A DNA stretch of 64,000 nt from Mesorhabditis belari (GCA_958450365.1 CAUEEP010000926.1:977501-1041500), one strand, 5' to 3'. Shown: positions 37,804 through 51,473, counted from the first letter of the stretch. The notes: generated by a model from the sequence alone, not told the origin. Numbers and translations are program-made.

Positions 37804-38107
37804 ATTGCTCTTTGTTAACGTTTATTGTTGAAATTTCGATGTTTACATTGTTCATTTATTTTTCACATTTTTGGCTGTAGTTTTGCTAAAAATTCTTCAA
37901 ATTGTCTTCTCTAAAAGCAAAGCAAGATCTCTGTTGAATAAATTATTTTTGATAAATCTCATGGTTGATTGAAAGTTGCAGACTTACACTTATTTTAAAC
38001 GTTAATGATTTTTTTTAATGTAGGCAGTCGAAATGGCATCCCGTTAAAGGGCTCTTTACATAGTTCTGTCGAATGCTTATTGTTGCATGTAAAAAGCTTA
38101 TTTTCAG

Positions 38108-39032
<925 letters not shown>

Positions 39033-39365
39033 CTACAGTTTGTAACTCATAACCTGTTCCACTCATTTTTGTATATTTCTCATGCTCCACTTGTGTAGCT
39101 CCTTTCGTCATAATGTTTCTGATCAATTTCTACTGGTTTCTGTGGTTGTTTCTGTGATATTTTTCTTGGCTTTATTCTACCCGCATTGTTTTACCGACGT
39201 AAACAAGCATTTGCTGAAATAAATTTTGAAAGAGGTGCCTGGGGAAAGTACACTATTGTTTAATCCACAACAAATTACTTTATAGAAAACAAACAAAACT
39301 TTGTGGGGCCGAAGCACGCTTTAGTGTTAACTAATACTTGCCTAATTTAGTACTTAGGAAGCACG

Positions 39366-42268
39366 ATGATAGTTGAAAAGCCGATACAAGAGCCCACGAA
39401 TAGCAGACTCACCCCGTCTGGTTCACAAAACAATCTTGGTTTTTCGCGTGCATCCTCTTCAGGTAACTTTACGACAAACTTGCAAGCTATTGCTGATACT
39501 TGCACTGAAATGATGCATGGTTTTTGTTTTTAGATTCGTCTTCTAACTCGCCTTCTAGAGAAATCGTCGATATCAACTCGCTCATTAATCCTTCGACAAG
39601 GTTTAAAGTTTTACAAGTGTATCAATTGAAAACCTATGTAGGTATGCGTTTTGCCAATTGGCAGCAACTGTGTTGAAACTCGATTTTTTGGATCAAGATG
39701 ATTCCACGTCAATGTACAAATTTTTCAGCAGCAACTTCATAATGTATTTAGTTTATATTGTAAACATGTTTTACAAGTTGTTTTGGAATATCTGGCAATT
39801 CCTGTGAAGTCCCGAAAAATTTTCACATCTTATTTGGAGGTTTGTTCTTTGAAAATCTGGGTTTATTTTTTAATTTAGGAAGATGTCGACTTTCCAGATG
39901 TGGCCACGCTAATAATTTCGATTAAAGAGGATGTGGTAGTGGTTAAAAGAGGAACAAATTTGTTTTTGTCATACCTTCTCTATCAATTTGTTGCCACAAG
40001 TTTTTAAATTTCTAAAATTTTGGTTAATTTTAACTTCTAGGTCATTACGACAGCCGCACCCGTGTTTTGTTGCGACACCTATCCACCTTATTGGCCGTTG
40101 TATGGGAAGAATTTGAAGAAGTGAGATTGTTTTAATTGAGCTTTATTGTTTTTGGTTGTAGATTGAGAACTCTTTGGTTTCGCTCATGCTTGATGAATTT
40201 GTGGAAAGCGAGTAAGTATTTATAGTTTACCCAGAATTATCTAATTTATATTTTCAATTTATAGCAATGAGCTGGTCAAAGATGGGTAGGTTATTGTAGT
40301 GTGGTCCCCAATAAATATCCTTAAATTGATATTAGTATATAGTTGTGGGTTCAGTGAACTTATTTGTATTGTCTAATAAGCAAATCTTTTATTTTAGGCA
40401 GTCGATTAAGGCACGAGAAAAGATAGCAAAAAGCAAGAAACTCAAACGGTATCTAATGATTGGAGCTGCTGGCGGAGTCGGTGGAGTGCTTATAGGTGTG
40501 TTGAAATTGATATGCTAGAATTGTTTTATTTGGAGTTTGGAAGTCTTTAACATGTTTTAGGTCTAACTGGTGGTCTAGCTGCTCCTCTTGTTGCCATCGG
40601 CGCGGGAGCAGTTCTTGGTATTTATATTAATATATACTTAATATGGCTTTTATATTAATATACTAGCGCATGGAGCTGTTTAGGAGGAGCAGCAACAGCT
40701 GCAATTGGAACGACCGTTGGGGCGGCAATTTTGGGGACAACTTTTGGAGTCGCAGGCGCTGGTCTAGCAGGATATAAAGTAGCAAAATTTGTTTGACTAA
40801 AACCATTTAAATTAGATGAAGAAACGGGTTGGAGCTATTGAAGAGTTTTCCATTGAACCACTTACAAACGGTCACGCGTTGAACTGTGTCTTGGCAGTAA
40901 GCGGATGGATTAACGAATCTTCGGTATTTTTAAGTTTGAGAAAGCGCAAAGAAAATTCAGACCAATGACCAAGCGTTCATTTATTCATGGCGTCATTTGA
41001 GCCAAAGCAAAGAACAATATACACTTCGTTATGAATCAAAGTATCTCGAAGAGCTTGGAAAGGTTTTTTTGAAAGAAAAGCTTTAGTAAAATAATTAAGG
41101 CTATGGAATATCTTGTTAGTGCTGCTGCAAGCGCCGGAATTCAACAAGCATTGATGCAGACAGCTTTAGCCGGTAAGCTAAAGTTAAAAGAGTAACCCTT
41201 TTTTTCCAACCAGGGTTGGTAGCAGCAGTTGCATGGCCGGTGGCAATTCTTTCGTGTGCGAGTGTCCTTGATAACCCATGGAATGTTTCTATCGCAAGAA
41301 GTGCCGAGGTAGTATTCTTTTCAGTTGTTTTGATAGCATTCGAATAATAGGTTGGCGAGCAACTGGCGGAGGTTTTGCTTTCCCGCGCTCAAGGGTCGCG
41401 CCCGATTTCGCTTGTCGGTTATTCGCTTGGCGCACGGGTGATTTTTCACTGTCTCATGGCAATGAGCAAACGAACTGACTCTGCAGGCAAGTTAATTGTA
41501 AATATTATTTATCTATCCTTAATTTTTATAGGAATCGTGGAAGATGTTGTCTTACTAGGTGCTCCAGGTATGTTTAATACATGAGTTATATTTATCTACG
41601 TAAGCTTCAGTTTCTGCATCCGCTAGTCAATGGTCACAAATTTCTCACGTTGTCGGCGGCCGCATCATTAATGGCTATTGTGAAACAGACTGGCTTTTGA
41701 GGTTTGAAAATTTATGTTGTTTAACAAATGTGTTTTTAGATTTGTGTACCGTACAATGTCGGTTCAATTTGCGATTGCTGGAACGTCTGCAATAAACATC
41801 AAGAATCGCAAAATTGTCAACTACAATGTTTCGCATATCGTTTGTTTTGTGCTGTTGATTAATCAATGCATCAATCTTAGGTGAAAGGACATATGGATTA
41901 TTCGAAGAAATTGACAGAGGTTAGTAAAGTAAAGTCGGATAGTTTTAATATTATATCTTTAGATCTTGAAAGCAGTCGGTGTTCGCACAACTCCACATTC
42001 AGCTGAATCCGAGAATTCGTTATGTACTTTGTGTGATGAGGCGACGGAAATTAAAGGTGCCTATTTTTCAAAAAGTAAAACGTGACTTTTAGGGCTAAAT
42101 TTATTGCAAAAATGATAGGAGCAAGTCAAATTTCTAGAACAACATGAACCTGTCGTGGATCCAACACCTGCTATACATGTTTCGCCAGAAGAAATTAAAG
42201 TGCACGATCATGCGTTTCACGAGTATGACAATTCTTATTCTAATTTGCCCCGTAACCCACAGACTTAA
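39366..42268 (+). CDS. TMCO4: TMCO4-like membrane-associated alpha/beta hydrolase (DUF726)
   Basis: Family of unknown substrate. 609 residues in 22 exons: 39366-39462, 39534-39600, 39642-39669, 39729-39839, 39879-39999, 40041-40120, 40162-40211, 40265-40285, 40398-40495, 40561-40617, 40684-40778, 40816-40923, 40961-41062, 41100-41172, 41214-41308, 41351-41486, 41532-41567, 41611-41701, 41740-41839, 41881-41919, 41963-42056, 42138-42268. Seen: HYDSRTRVL, glycine/alanine-rich membrane segments (LMIGAAGGVGGVLIGLTGGL and following), YKMKKRVGAIEEF, the GYSLGARV nucleophile elbow, DVVLLGAP and HVVGGRIINGYC. Intron 16 (41487) starts with GC. Exons 3-4 are uncertain: reading through 39670-39728 would extend conserved-looking sequence but needs one extra base. 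AATAAA is at 42648. Confidence 0.9.
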
Positions 42269-44058
42269 GTAAATTAATTGTTTATCCTGCGGCATTTAAT
42301 TTGGTATTGGGTGTAATTTTTGTTTTTTTTTCCTGCTTTAGATGCTGGTGACTTTAGCCTTTTGCATATACAATGTTGTACTTTGTAACTGAGCTTTGTT
42401 GCACTTCCTTGTTATTTCCCTAGTTTTGTTATCTGTGTTACCGATTCACTTTTTAAAGCCAAAAGGACCAATTACCCATTAACTAGACTTGCTTTGCGAA
42501 AAGGGTCGGTGTCTTCTTTTATAAAATTTCTCAATTTTGCATTGCCCGTTTCGAGAAGTTGGTCTTTCATAACTTACATATCTGAACAAACCATATAACT
42601 AGTCTGCTTTTTAAACCAACTAGTCTTCTTTTTACTGTGTTTGCGTGAATAAAGCGTTTGCTAGTCAGTCACTTCAAAAACTTTGTGAAATACACATTCA
42701 AAATCCTAAAATAGCATTTAATGGTTTTGGTCAGTTGATTCGTCATTTGTAATGTTGCTTTTTAGATGAGCAAGCGCCGGATTGACTGTTTAGCACAAAG
42801 AGATTTTCCAAGTTTGTTTCTCTAGAGGTTTTTGGAGCAATGCAAATGCTATTCTTTAAAAATAAGTGCTTTGGAAACGATGATTTCCAAACAGTTTGAG
42901 GAGAAATTTTTGAAGATGTAGAAAACTGGGTTAAAATCGACTTTAGGTAATGGAGTCCATAAATGTCGGGGCGTATATAACTCGACGGTGACAACTTCCG
43001 CCTTTCAAAGCTGGAAAAATGTTGGCGACGCTTTTATGGTATTTATTTGACCATTTCAATTGTTGATAATTACGGCCAGGCCCGTAGGCAGGATTTCGCG
43101 TCTTTCAGTCTAACTTTCACTGACTTTCACTTTCCTCGACTTTCAGTCGAGGTGTTGTTGGTCTGCCCCCCAAATTTCCCCTACTTTCTGAAAAAAAACA
43201 CTAGTTTTGTCAAATCAATTATTAGTGCCTAAAAACTCGTTTTACCAAAGAAAAAAAAGAAAAAAAAGTTTTACTCGAAATTTTTGCACTAAAATGCAAA
43301 AAATCTCGAGCCCTTTGAATTTTTTCAAAAAACTTTTTGAACAGTTTTGTAGCTTGAAATTTTTAAAAAACAATTTCTGGGTCAGAAATTGATTGGGGTA
43401 GCCTCGAGGAGCTCGGGTCGTTAGACTGAAAGTCGCGAAATTCTGGCTACGGACCTGATTACGGCATATATAGTTTTCCAAATTAACTACCAACGATTCC
43501 GATGATGAGAAATGTGTTACTGCCGCCATCGAAGAAATAATAAATCCCAGCAATGCTCGGCTTGTCGATCAACAATCTTTTCAGAAAATTTAGTAAGTTT
43601 GGTTCACTGGAACTTTTGGAGGGTAATTACCGATTCTTTCCAGTAGATATATGGATAGTTTCTTATGCATTGAATGTAAGTTGCGCTAAACAGCATTTGC
43701 AATGCTTAACACATTCGCGAAGACGGCATTTTTGGCGTAGAGTCGCGTAGTCATTAATTTTTTTTCTGATGACTTGGTGAAGTTTCAAAGATAAACTAAA
43801 CTATTATGGCCATTCGATAGTCCTGAATCTCCTCTTGGAAACTAGTACAAAGTTACCAAGAACTTCCTGCGAAATAAATAACAAAAGTCCTTAAAAACTT
43901 GAGTTGACATCAAAAATAATTGTCATTAGTAGGACCCACCGGTGGGTCGTATCGTCGTGAATGTGTTAATTTCAGCTCAAAAATTTTCACTCTCTGAAAT
44001 TTCCATTTTTAGTTCTGCTTGGAAAAGTGTCAAAAGGCATCTTCTCACTGGCGGCCAG
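42269..44058. other. Intergenic spacer with a hAT-like MITE
   Basis: It holds the TMCO4 3' UTR, the element at 43077-43457 and an open stretch (about 43480-43570) containing the acidic motif NDSDDE. A palindrome ACCCACCGGTGGGT at 43933-43946 is reminiscent of piggyBac-type ends, but no transposase or TTAA boundary could be shown. A short frame starting ATG 43553 ends at a GTAAGT donor at 43678 but does not join the telomerase exons in frame. Confidence 0.5.
43077..43457. mobile_element. hAT-like MITE
   Basis: 381 bp with an exact 8-bp direct duplication ATTACGGC (43069-43076, 43458-43465). The left end is CAGGCCCGTAGGCAGGATTT and the complement of the right end is CAGGTCCGTAGCCAGAATTT; both continue CGCG.CTTTCAGTCTAAC. 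The 8-bp target and CAGG ends fit hAT mobilisation. No transposase. Confidence 0.85.
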
Positions 44059-46676
44059 ATGAAAAAGATCGTGAATTCTTTTTTTAAAGACTTTGAATCT
44101 TTGAATGACAAAGAGCTTATGTACGTTTGCTGAAGTTTTCAATGAAAAGCTCTTTTTAGACTTTATGGTAGGCTCAACTCGAGTAAGATCACACGCTTTT
44201 TAAACATTTTTTGTGAGATTACCAAACTCGTAAGTTTTTTAGTTAGTTAAAGATTAACACTTACTGTCTATCTAATTTGTTTAGGAAAGTTTTCTCGGGA
44301 AGGACAACTTGACGAAGATCCTCGAAGTCGTGAGCGGAATTTCGATGTGGCCTTTGAATTACCCATTATCCAAGCAATTACCGCAGTTGAAGGTTATTCC
44401 ACACTAAGATTTATGTACCATGTTTTTAGATGGTGGCCATTCCGTGGCTTAGAAATTTGTCTTCTTTTGCAGAGATTGTAAGTTGTGTTTATTTTGATCT
44501 ATCGGTATCAAAAGCTTTGCTAAACTATCATTTCTTATTCAGGATGTCAGCAAGCTTCGGTGTGCAATACGAGATTGGTGTGCTTTGTTCTTCATCAAAC
44601 TCTTTTTGCAAGTTATAAGGTATTCATTTATTTATGAGAACGTTGATCAAGCGAAAGCCGTTACAAAACCAAATTTGAGGGGTGCTTGTCTTCCTATTGT
44701 GGCGAATCGCAATCAGTATTTGCTCCTATTTCCGAAGATTGTTTACAAAGTGTTGAAGTTTTTATTCTCATCAATCTCTCAATAGTGAAGTTTTTAAGAC
44801 TACGTGGATTCCTTGCCTATGGTCGTGATGGCGAAACCAAGCGTCTAGGGATAATAGTCAACGCGGAAAAAATACAAGTTCAAATTTGAGCTTCTATGCA
44901 CATATAATTTTGCTCTTTTCAGAAGTTTCAAACGAGACGAATGTGGGTCGTTGTGGATAAAAAGAAAACCCGAGCTCTTGCCACTTTTTACAATCCTAAG
45001 CTAAAAGAGATGGAACAAAAACTCAATTCTGCGCTTCGTGCCTGTTTACCAAAGCTTGTCTATCGTGGGTTTTACTTAATAATTTTGAGTTTGCTTAGTT
45101 TTCTTAGAAATATTATCATTTTACTACAAAGTTTCTTAGATATGCGTGATTGTGGGAAAATTATTGATGCTTTTCGATTAAGAATTGGCACAAAAAGGCC
45201 TTTTATTCTACAAACGGATATTTCAAGATGTTACGACAACATCAATCTAAAAAACTTGTTCGAACTCATTGAGAACGTTGTAAAGGGGTAGGGTTTAATT
45301 TTTCATCTGGAGAATCTATTTTTAGAGCATTTGAACGGAACAAGGCGCAGAGAATTTTTGTGTTGGAATGCAAGCACAAGTGCCGCTTTTATTGTGCAGC
45401 TGCTTTCAGCATAAAAGAGGTTTATAGTTTACATATCTTATACTGAAAATTCTCTTACTTTATTCAGCTTGACTTTGGCAGACTGCCTTGGAGTCAACTC
45501 GACAATGCATTCAATTTTAGGCACAAGAGCGACTCTTTAACAAAATTAAAATCGAGGATCAGTCAACGTTTTCCAAGAGGAGCATTCAGTCAATGGTTTT
45601 TAAGAAATGCTTATTTTTTCAACTATTCAAGTTTAGGATTATGCGGCTAGTGACCTTATTTCGGCAATCAAAGATATGTTTGGCATTCCAGTGAGCTTCT
45701 TCTTTATTAGAAAAAATAAATTAGTTGAGATTTATTACGGAAGAAAATACTTCAAACAGCTAATGGGCATTCCTCAAGGATCTTCCATGTCAACGACTCT
45801 CTGCTATATTTATGTGACAGAAATGCTCGAAAGGGTATTTTTGAATTTCTTTTACAATTTTCAGCTCACTTTAGGCAATTCCAGGAGGCATATCACACAC
45901 GGACATGGAGGTTATCTATCATGTGGACGATGTTTTGATTGTTGACACCGATTTACGCAGGATTCAAGCGGTTAGTGACGAATTAAATTATTGAATTTGC
46001 TAAAATTTAGACTACGGACAATTTACTTTCTGGAGTCATGGATCTCCAAGCTTCAACGGCTAAAACTGTGACTAATTTTCCCACCAAAGAGCCAGCGGTA
46101 CCTTAATCCGGTCACGGTTTTATTTTAATAACCATCTTTCAGATCAAGCGGACCAGCAAATTTCAATGGACCGTTTGGGAGATTGATGCAAGAACGCTTA
46201 GGGTATTTATGAATTAGGTTATTAGCTCAGTTACTTTTTTCAGGTTCGCCCTTATCACAGACTTGGAATTGAGCGACTGAAAACGTTGAGGTCTTACTCG
46301 CAATATGGAAACACAAGACGGGTAGCAGAGAAAATGTTAAGGAGTGGTCGATTACATCGAGTAATTTTCACGTGTCATCTTCTTTACATTTTGATTCAGT
46401 TGCCTCGGTTTACGAAAGAGTTGGCCACGAGCGCACCACCGAGCGCTTACTCGGAGATTACTCGACACGTTTTGCCGCATTCATTATATAGGTTTGTGTT
46501 ACATATATAATGATTACATATATAAATATTATTGTGATTTCTTAATCTTTTGAAAATTCAAAAATGGCATAATTTTTCTATCTAGGCGTTTTTCTCTACG
46601 CACCGCAAAAGGGGAAAATCGACTCTCGTCTCAACTCCGAAAACTCGCCATTAAGCGATTGACAAGAAGAAAGTAG
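44059..46676 (+). CDS. TERT: Telomerase reverse transcriptase (TERT), short nematode form
   Basis: Catalytic subunit that copies telomere repeats from the telomerase RNA. 597 residues in 18 exons: 44059-44120, 44160-44229, 44285-44392, 44430-44477, 44543-44619, 44652-44749, 44786-44877, 44923-45064, 45140-45287, 45326-45419, 45468-45595, 45651-45834, 45875-45970, 46011-46097, 46143-46202, 46244-46360, 46400-46491, 46586-46676. Motifs in order: 1/2-like FLAYGRDGETKRLGIIVN; A, ILQTDISRCYDNI (Asp259); B', LMGIPQGSSMSTTLCYIY (about 393-410); C, YHVDDVLIVD (Asp435/436); D, STAKTVTNFP; E, FQWTVWEIDARTL. There is no TEN domain and little thumb, like the 560-600-residue nematode TERTs. The start is the first ATG after a TTTTTAG acceptor (44011); the exon 6 and exon 12 boundaries rest on frame only. 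AATAAA at 46827 is 26 nt from the facing bHLH stop codon. Confidence 0.88.
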
Positions 46677-46852
46677 AATAGCATATTTTCAGAATTTGTC
46701 ATTGAATTGCTAGTTCTCATGCGTTTGTGTATTCAAATAGTTATCAAATTTTTCATTTTGCGTTTTTTGACAATCGATATATTCAAAATATTATTGCTAT
46801 GCATAATCTTGTTTGTGTATACGTCTAATAAATATATTTATCAAAACAAGAC

Positions 46853-47558
46853 TTAATATTTAAGTTGAGACTCGGGATATGCAATATTTTGATTCTCCAA
46901 GTAAGCACATTTCTCAATTTCTTTGCGGGCAATCTAAAATTTGTCTTGATTTCTTGACCTTGAATTTTGTATTTACGTGTGAAATCCCCGTGATCTTGAT
47001 AACTTGATGTTGGAAGCTTGCAAATGAGATCTCTTTTGGAGGAGCCTTGGGGAAATGATTATGAATATGTTTGAGACAAAAGAAAGCTTACCTCTAAAAT
47101 TTGACACAAAAACTTTATGTACTCGCTGATGAGGTGGATTGTCTCAAGTCTACCCGGGCGGCCTGACACAAATGGAACCATTCTGGAATGTGAAGTTGAT
47201 CAGTTTAGATTTTGATCTTAAGATTTGAGTAATATGTATTTGATTTTGGTTGACGGAATTTGGGTACTATCCGAGATATAACTAGCATTTGGCGCCCTAA
47301 AATGGCACTCAAATTTTTCAAGCTTCAGAATACCCAAGTGCCTGTTGTAGAGTGCTATTGAACTCGTGAAAGCGTCGTTTTTCCCTCTCGGAACGTTTTC
47401 GACGCTTCTCCGCCAAATCAAAGGATCTTGGTAGATTGATTTCGACTACAAGATTTGGAGTTTCAACAAAAGTTTGGGATAAGGTTCTAAAATGTCTTGT
47501 TATTATTGCAAAGTATCTGGTATTACCTGCTTCGTTTGCGTGAAGATTGATTTGACAT
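46853..47558 (-). CDS. Small basic helix-loop-helix transcription factor
   Basis: Predicted DNA-binding dimer. Exons 47558-47527, 47486-47334, 47182-47092, 47045-46977, 46933-46853; 141 residues. The basic region KRRKRSEREKRRFHEFN (about 38-54) carries the EKRR pattern seen in E-box-binding HES/MAX-like proteins. Helix 1 continues as STLQQALG, the loop is short (VSGRPG), and helix 2 is RLETIHLISEYIKFLCQIL (73-91). An intron splits the domain between helix 1 and the loop. No Orange domain, leucine zipper or PAS was seen; the C-terminal 50 residues are unremarkable. The exact family was not recognised. It converges on TERT with overlapping 3' ends. Confidence 0.82.
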
Positions 47559-49085
47559 TTCGTTTCACAAAAGATTAGTTATTTAAAATAGAGGCATGTA
47601 TGAAAGAAAATATTGTAGCATGCTTTGTCAACATTGCAAAAAAGCAGCAGAAACACGAGAATCCCCAAAATTCGAGCAATTCACAGATCAAAAGGCGGCG
47701 CGCCTTTTGAGATGTTTTGAGATTTTCGCCTTTTGAGATTTTCGAGAGATGACAGTGGGACTTGTGTAGTGTAGATGACAGTAGGACTTGTTTAGGTAAT
47801 TGAGTTGAAAAGGGACAAACTATTCTTGGAAATCTAGAATGATTCAAGATGGATTTTTTGTAAACATCTACATTTTTAACTATTAAAATTTCCCTTTTCT
47901 TCAAAAATATACGAAATTTGTCTACAAATTCTTGAGATCTTTCCCCATTTTTGGGTTCATTTCAAAAGCCGAATCGTTTCATTTATTTTTTATGAGATTT
48001 TCGCGACCAATTTTCTTATTTTCTTTCAGAAAAAAAGCACCTGTTACAAGCAAAAAAAAATAAATCGAATTTTCTTTATTTATAATTTCAGTACGATGTT
48101 TTGTTTAGAGTTAATAGGGAAAATCGATTTTGTGTTGTTGCAAAACAAATGAATGGGCTAATGGACGGTGAATGAGGTGATGAGATCCTTTTCGGTTATT
48201 TGGGGGAAACTAATTTCCCGATCTGTCTATGTCTTTTGAAAATTGCATTTTGTTGTGGAAAATAGGTTTTTTTTCGAGTTTTTAAAGATCTTTCAAGAAA
48301 ATTCTTTTTGTTTTTTCCTTGGCAATTCTTCGCATGCATATCTGATTTCTAATCTCTTTCTTTGATAGACACTAAGAATTTTCCTTTTGTGAGATTTTGA
48401 AAAAATCCTTTAGCTTTCGTTTGGGAAGTTTAATAAGGCTTTATTTTTAAAATTGATGGCTAACTACTGACTAATTACTGGCTAACTATTACTTTATAGT
48501 ATTACTTTGATGACTAGCTTATTACTTTGTGATTGAAACGTTTTCTAGAGGTTACAGTAAACCTATTTATAAATGAAGTTAACAAGTAAAGCCTTATCAT
48601 AAATTGTTCCATTAATCAAGCCAGGATACGATCCACCGGATTACGGTAGCTTTTCCATCTTTTAGAAAGCACAGAAGTCGTTGTAAGTGATAAACAATCA
48701 GAGGGTTTTCAAAAAAAAGAATTTCTTTCAAAGCTTTGATTCTATTTTAAGAGTTTTAATGTACTGGATAAGTAGATGACCGAAAAGATTTGTAAAAAGA
48801 GTGGTTGATAAGTGGTTGATCTCTTCTCCTGAGCTCTTCCCCTTGTACTTGTTGTGTGTGAAGTTTCCTTCTCATCTGGATTGAATTTACCGCTCTCTTT
48901 TCTCTTCGCACACTTCTTTCCAATTTGTTGAACGACAAAAAGAAATGTCTTCTTCGTTTTCTTTTTAAGATCAAGATCCTTTTTGCCTTTTTCTCGAACA
49001 CAAATTGACTTCTCTCTTTTTGCTTTTTGCGACCCCTCCCCGTCCACTTTTTACTGCCACCCCGTTAATTTACATGCGCTTTTTC

Positions 49086-49632
49086 GACGAAATTCTGATT
49101 TTTTTTTTCAGAAATCTATTGTTTTTATGATTTTTAAACTGTACTCAATCTTTAAATGTCTTTCATAAAAAAGATTTCTGAAGAAATCGAACCTTTGCAG
49201 AGCCGATCTTGCCTAGAAACGCTCCTTCTTTACTCAAGCGTTTTCTAAAAGTTCCAACTTTCAAAAGCTATCGTAAACGTGGCTCTAATTTAAGCCAATT
49301 CATTTACTTTTGGTTCAATTCTATAGCTAGATCGATTGGATACAAATTACAGATAGGATTACGGTAGACGAAATTCTGATTTTTTTTTTCAGAAATCTAT
49401 TGTTTTTATGATTTTTAAACTGTACTCAATCTTTAAATGTCTTTCATAAAAAAAGATTTCTGAAGAAATCGAACCTTCGCAGAGCCGATCTTGCCTAGAA
49501 ACGCTCCTTCTTTACTCAAGCGTTTTCTAAAAGTGTCAACTTTCAAAAGCTCTAATTTAAGCCAATTCATTTACTTGTGTTTCAATTCTATGGCTAGATA
49601 GATTGGATACAAATTACAGACAGGATTACGGT
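49086..49632. repeat. Tandem duplication of about 275 bp
   Basis: Unit 1 (49086-49366) and unit 2 (49367-49632) both start GACGAAATTCTGATTTTTTT and end AGGATTACGGTAG. They are nearly identical apart from a short deletion after TCAAAAGCT in unit 2, implying a recent event. Confidence 0.9.
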
Positions 49633-50083
49633 AGTTTTCGCAAGTTTACACACTCTAAAGAGTGAGCAAATTGAGAGGAACATACTCAATAAGATAATCC
49701 TTAGATAAGACAATCCTTAAGCCTCATACCCTAATGTTCTACTGGTGTATGGTATCTAGCAAGTATATCTGCATTGAATGCCAACCCAAACAATACTTTG
49801 TTCCTCATAGAAACTTTCTCCACAAAATCAATCTTTTTTTGGTCACTTTTTTTGGCCTTTTTTGATGGACTAACACATTGCGACAGCTCTTTTTGTGCAT
49901 TTCTTTTGTGTTTTAAATGACAAAAATCTCTTTTATTCGGCTTTTCAATCGACTATTTGCTAGATTTTTTCAAAAAAAATCTAACTAATTCTTTGAAATT
50001 GCTCTATTTTTTTTCCAATATTTCCAATTTCTTTGCTCAACTTAAATTAATAAAATTAGATATAAGTCAATTGGATAAGTCGT

Positions 50084-50233
50084 CGGTATAAGACGGTTTG
50101 GTCGATAGAAGTCAGCTTAGTCGGTAGAAGTCGGCCTAGTCGGTAGAAGTCAGCTTAGTCGGTAGAAGTCGGCCTAGTCGGTAGAAGTCAGCTTAGTCGG
50201 TAGAAGTCGGCTTAGTCGGTATAAGTCACCCTT
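50084..50233. repeat. Minisatellite, AGTCGGTAGAAGTCGGCCT 19-bp unit
   Basis: About seven copies; AGTCAGCTT and AGTCGGCCT variants alternate, giving a 38-bp higher-order period. Confidence 0.85.
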
Positions 50234-51473
50234 AAACGACTAGCACAATATTAAACCACTTTCCCTTTCTCCAGACAACAATTGAAGCAAAAGAAATTCA
50301 AATTTCCTGCAGTTCCGTCGGGTATGCAAATCGGCGAAATCGCCCTTTGAAGTGAGTTAAGCAACGGGAAAATCCCCACAGAATTCTCTTTTAGTGAAAT
50401 CTTTATGATGTTTCAGATTTATCGTAACAAGACGAACTTTGCATTTCAAGACTTACAAAGCGTACTCTACTTTCCACTTAGTTTCCCAGGCTATTTTAAT
50501 TCTTATGTATTTTAAAAGCTTACTAGCACTACCCAATGAACCATCAAAGATATATCATTTCACTTCCCTATTCAGTATCACAATCTCCGGTTAGTCTCCT
50601 TTATTTGACCTTTGTTTACGTTTTTTTTTATGAAAGGATAAGTGGATTGTGGATGTGTGAAAGCACATGTGGATATGGAAAAGAAAGGGAAGAGGAAGAG
50701 GAAAAGGGGATCAAGGGGACGCCCATTATCTAAGCCATCCTCTTGACCCTGTATGGACTCATCCACTGCGGGCCAATCTTTAGACGCTTTATAGGAATGA
50801 AAAACTAATTCATTTTTCACTTTTTGTGCTTTGTTGAACTTTCATTTGTGAATGTTTTTTTTTGGAAATTGAAATTTAAAAAAAAACTTGCTAGTTGCTT
50901 ATTGACTAACCCAGTTTTTTCCTTTTTAAATTCAGTAGTTTGAATTCAATAGTTTGAATGATCATGGACAGCCACAGCCAACCATGAACACAAAAATTAG
51001 AAACACGCCCTTTCTAGCACTGAACTGACAAGCGGTAAGACAAGACGAAGAATCGTTTCTAGACAAGGACATGGACAAGGATTAAAGCTAAAATGCAACC
51101 CGGTTGAGCAACCAGGAAAATCCTTGAGATTTAGTAGAGCTCAAATCACACCACCGCGAAACAATGAGTGGAAAAAGAATAGAACAAAAAGCCTCTAGTG
51201 GGCTTCCTAATTGTTTCTTCCAACGATCTAATGAGAAATCGGAAGAGATGGTGCTGGAGATCTCCCAGGAGAAGGCAATTCGAATCCTTTTGCCCTCAAA
51301 TTTCTTTCATTTCTTACTTGCATTTGCCTTTTCCTTTTTATCCATTTTCCCTTCAGCAATTAGCATATGCTCGCGTGCTTCTTTTTGCCTTTTCATGAAA
51401 TGAATCAAGTCAACCATTTTGTTTGCACACAACTAACTATTATTTGTATTGCATTGCATGTGTTTTTTTTAAG

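Noticed and set aside
43553..43678. Possible first exon of TERT
   Set aside because: It has an ATG and a GTAAGT donor but ends in phase 0, while the next acceptor (44011) needs phase 2; no intermediate exon was found.
43933..43946. piggyBac end
   Set aside because: The ACCCACCGGTGGGT palindrome alone is not enough; no TTAA boundaries or transposase were found.
48742..49047. Lys-rich frame of 101 codons on the minus strand
   Set aside because: Low complexity, overlapping a second frame on the same strand, no conserved motif and no splice support.
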